Notes under the pieces: generated by a model
Told to the model about the DNA's origin: nothing
Database searches by the model: none
The model's input: only the letters and a program-made list of their open reading frames with translations
Part shown: in pieces, positions 10,744-21,145 of the stretch
Position numbering within the stretch: the stretch's first letter is position 1
Layout of the letters: every line of letters begins with the position of its first letter
Translations under genes and position numbers: made by a program
Source of the DNA: Monodelphis domestica
Taxonomy: Eukaryota; Chordata; Mammalia; Didelphimorphia; Didelphidae
DNA: 64,000 bases
Assembly: GCF_027887165.1 (NCBI RefSeq)
Contig: NC_077227.1
Span: 65,730,607 to 65,794,606, forward strand
Direction: 5' to 3'

Positions 10744-11690
10744 AAAACAACTTTCAAGAAAAGAAAAACCCCAAAAGTAGGCAGAGAACTTCTGGGGCAC
10801 TGGGGTGAGAGGGGAGCACAGTCAGCAAGACCATAGCAAGGAAAAAAGAGCAAGCCAAGCGCAAGTCACACAGCCCCACCCCACATCTGCTGTCCCAGGT
10901 TCCGAACCTAAGTCTTAACCAACATTTAAATCCTGACATCCTGCCTGGGCAAAAGGAGGTCCAAGCCAACCCACAATCCAAGAAATTTGAAACCTGAAGT
11001 CTAGATTCCCATTCCAGGACAGTCTGGGCTGATCCTGTGGGCCCAGAGAGAAGCCAAGAGTCCCAGTTTGGACTTGGGATAAGAATATAGTACATGGTTT
11101 GGGTTGGTTGATAGTATTAACCTTCTTACCTTCCCCCAAATTATATAATGAGACTAATAGTTTGTGCCTAAGCCTAGGACTAGAACTTGATCAGTCCCTG
11201 ACCTGTGAGATCAAAAGCTTAATCCCAAATCTGAGGCAAGTCTTTAAGCTATTAGCCTCACTTGAATCAGCAGGGGGAGGGGGCTCTCAGAGTTCTCAGT
11301 CCTCAGACCATCACATCACTCTCCAAGAACTGAAAATATTAAATACCTAGAAAATAAGTTTAAAATAGCATCAAGGAAGGACTGAAGTTTAAAGGGAACC
11401 CCTACTTCTCAGAAAACAGAGCCAACTATAATTATATAGGGAAAATTAGCAAACAAACAATAAAAACCCCACTTAATTCTAAAGGATTTTATGGAGACTA
11501 AGATCAAGGTACCAACAAAGAAGGGTACAGAAAAAACACCGGAAACATGAGCAAAATAAAAAAAAAATATGGATTGGATACCGATTCTGGGAGAAATTAA
11601 AAAAAAAAAGACTTCCAAAACCAATTAAGAGAGGCAAAGGAAAAGTGGGAAAGAGAAATGGGATTATCTCATCACAATTAACTAACACTT
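10744..11690 (+). mobile_element. LINE-1 5' UTR-like segment, sense
   Basis: A GC-richer block (agcaagccaagcgcaagtcacacagcccc... tgaatcagcaggg) passes into A-rich sequence (gaaaaaacaccggaaacatgagc... gaagaaattaaaaa) resembling a 5' UTR running into the start of L1 ORF1. Its orientation is opposite to the fragments on both sides. No ORF1 frame stays open. The assignment is by layout and composition, not by close match. Confidence 0.5.
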
Positions 11691-11905
11691 ATGCTTTCTG
11701 TCTATGAAGATGTCTAACAACTCTAAACATTGTAAAGTTGTTAGGAGTTTCATGGGTCATCTTCCCATACATGAATGCAATCATTTTATCTTTATTTTCT
11801 TAGGGTTACTCTTTTAGGTTTACCTTTTTAGGCCTCTTGTGTATTGTGTTTAAAGGTCAAATTTTTTATTCAGCTATGGTCTTTTAATTAGAAGGACCTG
11901 AAATA
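11691..11905 (-). mobile_element. LINE-1 ORF1-region fragment, antisense
   Basis: Words such as gttaggagtttcatgggtcatcttcccatac and gcctcttgtgtattgtgtttaaaggtcaaattttttattcagct match the antisense ORF1/spacer region seen at 35640-35830 and 51780-51960. Confidence 0.7.
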
Positions 11906-13420
11906 TGGTAGGCAGGAAGGCCAAAAACAGAAAGAAAATCACCCACCAATTTCCTTAATGAATATTGATGCAAAATCTTAAATATAAGATCAGTAAAGAC
12001 TGCAACTATATATCACAAGGATTATTTACTAAGACCAGGTGGGATTTGTACCAGTAATGCAAAGCTCATTTAATATTAAAAAAACTATCAACATGATTGA
12101 CCATAACAATAACCAAACTCATAGAAATGACATGATTATCTCAACATACACAAAAAAGCCCTCAACACAATATAATATTCAAAGCACTAGAAAGCATGGG
12201 ATTAAAAGGGCCTTTTTTTAAAATTACAAGTAGTATCTTTCTAAAACCATTAGCTAATACCAACTGCAATGGGATTAAGTTAGAAGCTTTTCCAATAAGA
12301 TCAGGAGTAAAAACAAGGATGCCCATTATCACCATCATTATTTAATATTGTACTAGAAATGGTAGCCTTAGCAATAGCAGGGTAAAAAGAAATTGTAAGA
12401 GTTAAAGTAGCCAAAGATGAAACTAAACTAGCACTCTTTGTGGATGGTATACTTAAAGAATCCTAGAGAATAAACTAAAAAAATAGTTGAAATAATTAAT
12501 AACTTTAGCAAAATTGCAAAGATACAAAATACCTGCATAAGTCTACAGAATTTTTATATATTTCCAACAAAGTCCAGGAGCAAGAGTTAGAAAGAGAAAT
12601 TCCATTTAAAACCACTCTCTACAATATAAAATATTTGGGAATCTGTTTGTCAAAACAAGCACAGGAATTATATAAACACAATTACAAAACACTTTTCACC
12701 CAAAATAAAGTTAGATATAAACAACTGGAAAAACATTAATTGTTGAGCTAATATAATGGGTCAGCTGAGCTAATATAATTACAATGATAACCCTACCTAA
12801 ATTAATTTGCTTATTAATGCCATTCCAATCAGATTACAAAAATAAAATCCAACTATCTTCTAGAACTAGAAAAAAAAGTAAGATTGAACTGAAAGAAAAA
12901 AGGGTCAAGAATATCAAGGGGATTAATGAAAAAAAAGTGAAGGATGATGATTTAGTGGTACCAGATCATGAACTGTACTATAAAGGAGTAATCATCAAAA
13001 CAATCTGGTACTGACTAAGAAATAGGAGCGTCAATCAATGGAACAGATTAGGGGTAAATAACCTCAGCTACCTAGTGTTTGATAAACACAAAGATCCCAG
13101 CTTTTGAGATAAGAACTCACTATTTGACAAAAACTATGGAACTATTGGAAAACACTATGGCAAAAATTAGGGATAGATCTATATCTCACACACTATACCA
13201 AGAGAAGGTCAGGATGGTTATATGATTTAGTTTTAAAGGGTGATATTACATGCAGATTAGGGGAACATAGTATAATTTTTTTCTGTTAGATCTACAGAGA
13301 AAGAAAGATTTTATGACCAAACATGAGATAAAAAAATTACAAAATATAAAATGAATAATTTTAATTATATTAAGTTAAAAAGGTTTTATATAAAACAAAA
13401 CCAATGTAATAATACATTGA
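11906..13420 (+). pseudogene. LINE-1 ORF2 relic (reverse transcriptase to C-terminal part)
   Basis: Sense ORF2 with many stops and shifts. It can be followed from accaatttccttaatgaatattgatgc through cacaaggattatttactaagaccaggtggg and agatcaggagtaaaaacaaggatgcccattatc to gcactctttgtggatggtata. L1 reverse transcriptases carry Phe/Tyr-Ala-Asp-Asp at that last site. Here positions 12434-12448 read Leu-Phe-Val-Asp-Gly, so both the Ala and the second catalytic Asp have changed. Sequence after about 12560 corresponds to the thumb and C-terminal part. The coding capacity is dead. Confidence 0.8.
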
Positions 13421-14179
13421 AATTATTTTACTTTTTATATTAATTGGTTGGTTTGGTTAATTCTTTTTTCTTCATCTCTTTCTTTAAAATATTTGAAACA
13501 AGGGAAGAGGGCTACTAGGAGAAAATTGGCTATATATAAGTAAAAGATACTAATAGACGGAGTTGAGCAAAATCACCATATAATCATACGATTAAGTAGA
13601 CATTTCCTAGCATCTCTGAAAAACTGGGAGGTCAAAGAGAATATAAAAAAGAAATTGGTAGTTGAAAATCATGGTAAAGTGAACAGTTTATAAACAGCTG
13701 ATCAACCTTTTATAGTATTCCATTCCTAGCATAACCCCAATAAAAGAAATTGTATAAAGAATTCTAAGAAATGAAAAATATTAATAAAATTAAGACTTAA
13801 AATAATGTTTATATATTTTTTTAGATTATTGATTCCATTTCTTTGCTTTGCCAAACTTTTTTTTTTGCCTTCCTAACTGGGGGAAGGTCATAACCTCTCT
13901 GCGGTGGCAAAAACTAAGCAATTCAGCAAAAAGTATTGACAAGCGCCTGTCATGGCTTTGCAAGGGATTCTTTGTTCAACTGTTTTTCTTTGTCAAAACA
14001 GAGAATTTATTCAAGAATGAGGAAGCAGACTTTGGAAAACTGATGTAAAGACAAATGACCTCATAAAATATATTTTAAAAAACCTTTTAGATGAATATAT
14101 ATGATGGCAAATGCATCAATAAGTAACTGATAGTCTCAACTTCTAGAATAAATTGAAAAATTTTTAAATATAATTTTTG
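13421..14179. other. Unassigned DNA
   Basis: No clear repeat. A 66-codon open frame at 13848-14048 (plus) has no recognisable domain or splice context. The stretch is AT-rich with some purine-rich runs, and may include a diverged L1 3' UTR at its left edge. Confidence 0.4.
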
Positions 14180-14845
14180 GTATATTATGCTTTAAAATGT
14201 CTTTTATTCCCAAATATATACATTTCCCCATCAAAGAAGTCGTCTTTATGACAAGAAAGAAACAATAAAGAAACTATTTCGTCAAAATTTACAACATGAC
14301 AGCATATGCCATATTCACACCTATAGTTCACTACCTCTTCGAGGAAAGGAAGAGGGGGGTGCAATTTCTTATCTCTATTTCAAGGACAAGCCTCTTATTA
14401 TAATTTAATTTTCTTTCTTCCCTTTTCTTTCTCCTTTCCTTTCCCTGTCTATTTTCTCTTCTTTTTTACCTTGTCTTCCCCATTAACATTGTTACTTTCA
14501 TTGTGAATATTATCTTCCTAGTTCCATTTATATTTGTCCATATCTATATGTCTGTAATGTCTTCTTGTGCTTCTCTGGTCTAATATTCATGTTTTCTTAT
14601 TGAACAGTCATGTTCCTTTACCTAATGGTACCAAAATACATTCATCATTCAATGGTCATTTACTTGGTTTCCTGTTCTTTGTTATCACAAAAATATACTG
14701 CTATAAATATTCTGCTATGCATAGGACATTGCCGAGTTATATACCTAACAGTGACTCTCTGGATCAAAGAGTATGGAAATTTTAGTTGCTTCTTACTTTA
14801 ATTCCAAATTGCCTTCCAGAATGGTTGACTCAATTAATCTAGTGG
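14180..14845 (-). mobile_element. Old LINE-1 3' region, antisense
   Basis: Plus-strand words attctgctatgcataggacattg, gtgactctctggatcaaagagtatgg and attgccttccagaatggttgac are the antisense of an L1 ORF2 tail from an older subfamily than the copies at 32-60 kb. The element breaks off at about 14845 and a more upstream ORF2 piece of similar age follows at 15536-15690. Confidence 0.7.
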
Positions 14846-15535
14846 CTGTCTCTCCGTGACCGAGAATGACTATTGTCTTTGTGCAGTTTCATCTATGATG
14901 TACCCTCATGTGGCTTCATGGGGCCTGGGACGCCAGTTGTTACGGGAGGTGCGGTTGTGGCCTGGTGTCGGCGTTCACGCGCAGCGGCAAGACATTGACG
15001 TCGCTCATCTTCAAAGGTGGCGGCGGCCTGGTGAATGTGGGCTCGCCAGCTGCTTCTGTCAGAGGCAGCGAGTTCTAGTTGCTTTGGTGTCATGCCAGCC
15101 CACTTCAAGTTGGACTTTAGCTGATCCTTGAATCTTTTCTTTGGTCGCCCTTGTTTCCTGAGTCCAGCTGACAGTTCACCATAGAATACCTGTCTTGGTA
15201 TTCGCTGTGGGTCCATGCGGATGACGTGTCCAGACCATCGTAGCTGGGCTTGGAGGACTTCGATGCTGGTGGAGTTGGCTCTGTCGAGGACTTCCTGGTT
15301 GGTGATTCGGTCCTGCCATTGGATCCTCATGATTGACCTCCTGATAGAGTGTTGGTGGAATTGCTCCAGCTGTTTCATGTGCTTCCGGTACAGTGTCCAT
15401 GTCTCACAACCGTACAGGAGCGAGCTGAGGACCACTGCATTATGCACTTTGAGCTTCGTCACAGTGCTTACACCGCTGTGTTGGAGGACTTTGCAGCGCA
15501 GCCACCGGAGTGCCCAGTCTTTCCACTCTCACTTA
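14846..15535 (-). mobile_element. Non-L1 non-LTR retrotransposon fragment (RTE-group-like)
   Basis: A block with over 30 CpG dinucleotides in about 690 bases, in otherwise CpG-poor DNA. It codes on the minus strand for the C-terminal part of an endonuclease-reverse transcriptase polyprotein. Flanking sequence on both sides is old antisense L1, so it looks inserted there. No long A tail is visible at the left (3') end, which fits RTE-type rather than L1-type ends. The element is strongly 5'-truncated. The clade (RTE, RTE-X, Proto2 or similar) cannot be settled by eye. Confidence 0.75.
14893..15531 (-). CDS. Reverse-transcriptase C-terminal domain, open truncated ORF
   Basis: Open on minus from about 15531 to a stop at 14893, roughly 212 codons, with no frameshift or internal stop. 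It has no natural start codon of its own because the element is cut at the 5' side. Landmarks: SSLLYGCETWTLY about 45 residues in, HQHSIRRSIMRIQWQD, a tryptophan-glycine core LRWSGHVIRM, then LRKQGRPKKRFKDQLKSNLK and a basic tail. This order is typical of the region after the catalytic palm in many animal non-LTR retrotransposons often mis-annotated as craniofacial development protein 2-like or F52C9.6-like. The catalytic residues lie upstream and are absent, so the product cannot polymerise. Its intactness points to a fairly recent copy. Confidence 0.8.
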
Positions 15536-15690
15536 GGTTTTAACCCTTTCCTGGACTCTAGAATATTGAGTCCATTTGATTATTATTATTTCTTGTATAT
15601 TCTATTCCCATGATTGCCTTTCTATTATTTTAACAAGTACCAAATAGTTTTGTAGCTTTCTATATTAATTTGAAGTGAAGGATTTCTTTT
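15536..15690 (-). mobile_element. Old LINE-1 ORF2 fragment, antisense
   Basis: The words cctttctattattttaacaagtaccaaatagtttt match the antisense L1 ORF2 text seen in most mammals, which reads taccagtaccatgctgttttg in placentals. It lies further upstream in ORF2 than 14180-14845, consistent with one interrupted minus-strand copy plus some deletion. Confidence 0.6.
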
Positions 15691-16680
15691 TTTTCTTCAT
15701 TTTTTTGAGACTGGATCTTCTTATCTTGCCTGTGCTGAACATGCAGTGGCCAATAATGAGCATAACCCTAGTATTTATTGGCATGTAAGCTAATGTTCAC
15801 TCTATTCTTATAATATGGATGAGTTTATACCTCTTCAGAAATCATAGAGGGTCTATACTCCCAGTATGTTAGTGGGTCTATACTCTCAGTGGCTTACCAT
15901 ATTGGTAGTAGAATTTGAACAGATAACTGTTTAGTTTTAGCCCCACCACAAAAGGGAAACAACGTTTGAAGATCATGTCAAGCTTCTCCTTCATTATAAT
16001 TTTTATTTCATTTTTTCTCATAATATTCTTTAAAAGATACTCATTTCTCATGATAGTTTCGATGTGTAAACGAGCATCAGAGTTGTCATTTTTATGTTTC
16101 TCCTTGAATTTTAATACTGTTATTGCAGTTTCTTATGCAGTCTCCCTGATCTCTCTTTAGATGAATTTGTCTGTCTTTTCTATGATTCTTTATAGTAGAC
16201 ATTGGTGTGGATGTGAATGTAAAACATGTGATGCTTAATTATGGCTGAGTGTCCTTATCTCCCTTGATTATCTTCACTCAATGACATAGAACAACCTAAA
16301 TTGTTGAGCAGTATGAGAGATGCATGGTGATTTTTCTGTGCTATCAGAAGAATACTTGATGTGATTGTCCCTGAAATGAACAAACATTAGTACTGATACA
16401 TTTTTTTTTTCTTGCCTCAGAAAATATCTGGTGATTTCTCCATTTAAACATTTTAATGTGCCAAGCTGATATCATCTTTCTAGGATCTAGAGTCCCACTT
16501 CAAATACTTTGCATGAATATGGCCAACTTGAGTTAGATTGCATGAAAAATAACTAAAGTTAATGTGCCTGTGAATATTTAGGAAGCAGTTAGAGTATAAA
16601 ATTGAATGAATCTGGGCCATAGTGTCTTTTTTTTATGATCACTTGAATATGTTGCAGTATGAAGCTAGATGAAGAGTACT
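15691..16680. other. Unassigned DNA
   Basis: No repeat or gene that I can name. A 64-codon hydrophobic frame at 15966-16160 reflects T-rich DNA. No splice-bounded open frame was noticed. Confidence 0.4.
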
Positions 16681-17300
16681 TTCTTCTTGCCCTTGTTCAA
16701 TCCCTTATCATCTCTGCCTAAACAATTTGTCCCCTTCCTTTCAGCCTTAACTCTTTCTTTTACATCTTCCAAAGCTGCCAATAATATTTATCTGATGTCC
16801 TTGTCTGGCCATGTAACTCCCTGACTTTAAAATCTTCAAACTCAAGGATAAAACACAAAAGTATCAGATTGTCAATTAAATCCCTTCATAATCAGGCTCC
16901 CTCATTCTTCCTCAGGAATATTTTCCATTACTCTTTCAAAAACTCCACTCTGCAGTGAAACTATCCCATTTACTTTGTGCCAAAGTATTATTTTCTCTCA
17001 CATCTCCTTGTCTTGTCTAATTTGCCTTCCCTTCCCCATTCCCAGAATTTCTTTTTCCTTTCCATTTTAGGTTTTAGAATGTTTTGCCTTTTTCAAGGTT
17101 CAACTTAGATGGCACCTCCTACAGGAAACCTCTCATGCTCCCAATTAGTAGTCATGGTCCAATTACATTGGATTGGCATATTTGTGTACCCATAATAGAA
17201 TGCCATTGTTTTCATGTCAAGGACTGCTTTCCATTTGTCACTGGATCTCTAAGGCATAACACAATGTTATACACAAACTCAAATAAGAAGGCACGTAATA
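16681..17300 (+). mobile_element. L2 LINE, ORF2 end and 3' UTR
   Basis: Sense L2: cttgtctggccatgtaactccctgac, cccttcataatcaggctccct, ttcaaggttcaacttagatggcacctcctacaggaaacc and a weak end near 17240. Heavily diverged. Confidence 0.7.
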
Positions 17301-17329
17301 TATGAAGTGGATTGAATCATAGAACATAT

Positions 17330-17640
17330 TATTAAAAAGATAGTTAGTGAACATAGAGACAAGGAAGTGTTGTGAAGATCCATGATGCCATTAGCAAGAA
17401 AAGATTATTCTAGAATGACCTAAAAATTACAGTGTTATTAAATTGGCAGGCCAGGGTAATATGGTAGATATGGCTTGCAGAGGTTTTAGTAAAGCATGTA
17501 AAAGAGGAAGAGTAACTGGCTACTGGATGCAAAGAGTAGCTTTACACTGCTTAGTGGGAAATTAGAGAAGATTTCTAATAGAATGACCCAAGGATTTGTG
17601 CTTGACCCTTTGCTAAAGACCATTTGTATCAATTATTTGG
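17330..17640 (+). mobile_element. CR1/L3 LINE fragment
   Basis: The words gaatgacccaaggatttgtgcttgaccc and accatttgtatcaattatttggg resemble the CR1/L3 reverse-transcriptase sentence ccccaggggtctgtcctgggtcc. The SINE at 17645 interrupts it. Short and diverged, hence moderate confidence. Confidence 0.5.
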
Positions 17641-17644
17641 GTAA

Positions 17645-17875
17645 AAGTGAATAGAATACCAGGGAAGTCAAGAAGACTAATCTTCCTGAGTTCAAATCTG
17701 GCATCTGACACCTACTACTATATGACCTAGTGCAAGTCATTTAACTGTTTCCTCAATTTCCCCAGTTCCTCATCTATAAAATGAACTAGCAAAGGAAAGA
17801 ACAAACTACTCCAGTATCTTTGTCAAGAAAATATTGAACGGGACACAAAGAGTCAGATATCATTGAAAAATAAGA
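17645..17875 (+). mobile_element. SINE1_MD-like SINE
   Basis: Head decayed (gaatagaataccagggaagtcaagaag), then ttcaaatctggcatctgacacc, gcaagtcatttaac, aaatgaactagcaaagg and the tail ctccagtatctttgtcaagaaaa. Confidence 0.75.
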
Positions 17876-18029
17876 CATATATCTAGCCTTTTATCCATTA
17901 CTGCTATTTCTTACCTGTAGGGCTAAAGGGAACTTCTTCAAGTAGGGAATTTCAGTTGTAACCCCATTTGAGATTTTCTAGGCAAAAATACTGGAGTGAT
18001 TTGTCATTCCTTCCCCACCTATTTTACAT

Positions 18030-18215
18030 GTGTAAGAGAAAAAATACTGGATTTGAAGTCAGGAGACCCCATTTTAATCCTGGTTCTCCTATTAATTATA
18101 TAACCTTGAGATATACAGTTTCTTCTTTTATAAGAGCTTCAATTTACTTATCTGAAAATGAGATGCTTTGAAGAGATTCTAATGTTTCTTCTAGCTCTAA
18201 TGTCTGTAATTTATA
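18030..18215 (+). repeat. MIR-like SINE
   Basis: Contains tggatttgaagtcaggagacccc, a damaged core with ttatataaccttgag, and the tail gattctaatgtttcttctagctctaatgtctgtaat. That tail is the common tRNA-SINE end gatctctaaggtcccttctagctctaa. Confidence 0.65.
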
Positions 18216-18460
18216 AAAGTCTTTATCCCATTGTGACCTCTCTCTTTCCTGTAAACTCACATAGTGCTTTAAGTCCATAATATTCATCGCTACTTTTCAT
18301 AGAAATAACAATATAATTTTGGAATTTTATCACTTATCTTTTTAACAACAAATTCTCCACTATGGTATAATATCTTTGAGAGCCAGACATATATCTGGTA
18401 CTTATGCTCCTAAAATCATAGAACTTAGAGCTAAAAGTGGTCTTGAATAAAGTTGTTGGA

Positions 18461-18490
<30 letters not shown>
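18461..18490. repeat. (TA)n microsatellite
   Basis: About 13 TA units leading into atacacatatat. Confidence 0.9.
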
Positions 18491-18495
<5 letters not shown>

Positions 18496-18606
18496 TCTTA
18501 AAACCTGCATTCAATATTATTGTTTTCTTGTAATGCTTTCTACTATATTTTAGACATTTAAAGCATTATTATGATAAAGAGTCCAAAGGCTTTGCCAGAC
18601 TGCCAA

Positions 18607-18645
18607 CAGGGGTTCTTGACACAATAAGAGGTTAAGAATCCCCTG
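18607..18645. repeat. 39-bp terminal-inverted-repeat remnant, hAT-like
   Basis: CAGGGGTTCTTGAC and, 10 bases on, GTTAAGAATCCCCTG form an imperfect hairpin with one extra base in the right arm. The CAGGGGTTCT end resembles hAT/Charlie termini and matches the start of the insert at 22596. It lies at the edge of a MIR. No 8-bp target duplication is visible. Confidence 0.45.
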
Positions 18646-18745
18646 TCTAGTCCAATACCAAAATTGTTCAAAGTTTAGGAAACTAAGGTACAAAAAATCT
18701 AAATGATTTGCCTAAGACCATACAGTTCCAAAGCAGCAAGGTACA
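18646..18745 (-). repeat. MIR-like SINE fragment
   Basis: Antisense core with tctagtccaatacc, taggaaactaaggtac and aaatgatttgcctaagaccatac. Confidence 0.65.
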
Positions 18746-19955
18746 TCACCAATGATTACTAATAGTAACAACAGTCTATCTGTGGTCAAAAAGATGGAAT
18801 GTATCTAACACTCAATAGCAGGAAACCTTCTCTCCTTGGCTTGAAACTTGTGATTTTTAAAAAGACTGAAGCTATTTTTGATTCCATTTTTCTACCTATT
18901 GTTTTCCAACATCTTGATGGAAATTAAAACAAACAAAAAACAATCTAGGATTTCTCCCCCCTTTTCTTGCTTTTTCATCTCTCATTTTCGTGACTCCTCA
19001 TATTTGATCCCCCAGTTTAACTTCCAGGATTATATCTCCTCACATAGCTATATTATATAACTTGAAGTAATCCCTCAATGTGTCTTTAAAGCATTTCCAT
19101 GAACAATTTCAGTGCCTACATATGAATGTTAATGCTTATGGCCCCTAGTGGCAGCAGAAACACCTGATTATCCTGTTTGGTTAGTTGATTCTACATTCTG
19201 CTAATATTTGATTTGCCAGATTCTCTCTTCACATATGTATTCATGCTTTAAAATAAGAATATTATCCACAGTGTATAGTGTAATATATTAGCAGAATGAA
19301 ATAGGTTAAATATGTGTATATGATGTATTGGAGAGGAGCCTGTAACCATCCTTCTGACTTCAAAATGTTTTGTATTGAAATAGAGCACCCATTCCCTCAT
19401 GAAAGCTTTGTATAAACTCTGATATTCTGATATTGAAGAAGCTATATTCTCTTTTTTTCCTCTCTAGTTAAGGAAATGAAGCAAAAACAAAAGCAAAAAA
19501 CACCCTAATTGGTGTATGATCATTTTCCAGATTCCATTTTAAAGAGGGTGAGTCTGTATATAGGATTAAATCTATGAATAAGAAGGAAAAAGCAGGATGA
19601 GATGAGTTCTCTATAACAAAGCTTTCCTGAACATTTTTACTAGTGAACAGCGAGAAAGATAAATATAGGAAATTTAAGGTATTTAAACAAAATCATCTCC
19701 AAATAAATGGTTTTCAAAAATGCAATGACAGTCTTCCTTCTGTATTTGCCAAGTTGTTTTTCATGTGTTGCAAAAAAAATAAAGGAACAAAACCCTACTA
19801 ACTTCTTTGTATGCTAAACCATCTATTTCATTATGTTTGCAATTAAGGTTCATCTAGGTTAAAAGAATAGCTTTTAGCATTTTTCTTCTCTAGATAAAGA
19901 GGATGAGACTTTTACTTACTTTCTTGCAAAACGAGATAGATTCTGTGGAAGGTAC
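18746..19955. other. Repeat-poor DNA, no gene seen
   Basis: About 1.2 kb without an element that I recognise. Open frames are under 65 codons with no domain. It could hold distal regulatory sequence, but nothing specific supports that. Confidence 0.4.
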
Positions 19956-19956
19956 T

Positions 19957-20345
19957 GGGGGGGTGGTGCAATGGATAGAGTATTGGACTTGAAGACAGAA
20001 AGACCTGAATTCATATTTTGTATAGTGCACTTAATTGCTTTATAACCCTGGGCAAGTCACTTAACCTCACCTATCATCAGTTACCTCATCTATGAATACT
20101 AAGATAAATAGTAATTATATCTGCCTCGCATAGGAGGTATGAGGATCTAATGAAATAAAATATGTAAAGTTCTTTGCAAATCTTAAAATACTCTATAAAT
20201 GCTGCTTATCTTCCTGACTGCCACTAAATGGTACTGAGAGTTTGGGAAAATCAATTAATCATTTTTGGCCTCAATTTCCTCATCTGCAAAATGAGGCATG
20301 TTGCTAACGTGATCTCAATTGTCTCTTCTTAAATGAAACATCCTA
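19957..20345 (+). repeat. Two MIR/THER-type SINEs in tandem
   Basis: The first copy has a good head (gtggtgcaatggatagagtattggacttgaag), core (aaccctgggcaagtcacttaacctc) and tail (gaaataaaatatgtaaagttctttgcaaat) ending near 20205. A second, headless copy follows (ggcctcaatttcctcatctgcaaaatgagg ... tcctatgattc). Confidence 0.75.
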
Positions 20346-20349
20346 TGAT

Positions 20350-21005
20350 TCTTTGGGAGACCAGCATGTTAAGTCTCCCCACTCTTGATTCTCCTGGAGA
20401 ATAGCTTTTTGTCTCCCCAGTGAATCATTCCATTTATGGTGCCGGTATATTTACAGGATTGTTTCACCAGGGAGCATCAGGGTATAAAATATATCATACA
20501 TTTTGTGGAGAGTGTAACTAAAATTTGGGCATTTCTTAATGTAGTAAAATATGATTGATAGGAGCATTGATAAGGAGCCATTGGGGGCATTCACCTTTCT
20601 GGCACAGGAGTTTTACAATCAGGATAAAATAGCAGCCCATAGGGGAAAAAATGGATGGAGGGCTCAACCCCCCCTCAGTTCAGTACATAATATCCAAAGG
20701 CTCACACAGAGTCTCCTAATGTAGTGTTTGATTTCTAGAAATATCCTCTATTGATGCCATCTTTTTAATCTGGAATCATGATGGTCCTTACAGCATCTTC
20801 TCCAGGAGATCTGCGTTTCTGGTCCAGCTTATTGGCGATGCTTTTTTCTAACATTGCTTTAAAAAAAGATCTTAAATTATGGACTATTAGGATAACTTCA
20901 CACTCCTAAATAGGCATACCTCAGCCTAGGTATAAGAGATGTCTGGATCAGCCTGTTCTGTCTCACCCAAGTTACTTCTGCTATGTAAATGTGTGTATTT
21001 ACTGA
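20350..21005 (-). mobile_element. Possible endogenous-retrovirus internal relic
   Basis: The words attctttgggagaccag and atgaatcatt recur in the same order just outside the LTR at 39536-40337, where they would be retroviral internal sequence upstream of a 3' LTR on the minus strand. Only about 60 bases can be matched. No reading frame, primer-binding site or LTR is visible here, so the assignment is tentative. Confidence 0.3.
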
Positions 21006-21009
21006 TTTG

Positions 21010-21145
21010 TGGACCTGTTGTTTCCCCCAGAAGAATGTAAGCTTTTTGAAATTAGGCAAGGTTTCATTTTTGTCTTTGTATCACCAGTGTCCAACACAGT
21101 GCCCACTACATCATTAACATTTAATCATTGTTAAATGAATAAAAT
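21010..21145 (+). mobile_element. L2 LINE 3' end
   Basis: The words agaatgtaagctttttgaa, gtctttgtatcaccagtgtccaacacagtgcc and attgttaaatgaataaa match the L2 terminal sentence. Confidence 0.75.

Noticed and set aside
10754..11095. 113-codon minus-strand frame
   Set aside because: It lies antisense to a GC-richer L1 5' UTR-like block. No domain, and the composition alone explains its length.
15215..15613. 132-codon plus-strand frame across the RTE-like insert
   Set aside because: It is the antisense shadow of the reverse-transcriptase frame at 14893-15531, which carries all the recognisable motifs.
18607..18645. Rho-independent-type terminator
   Set aside because: A GC-ended hairpin without a U-run, in vertebrate DNA. 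A transposon terminal repeat explains it better.
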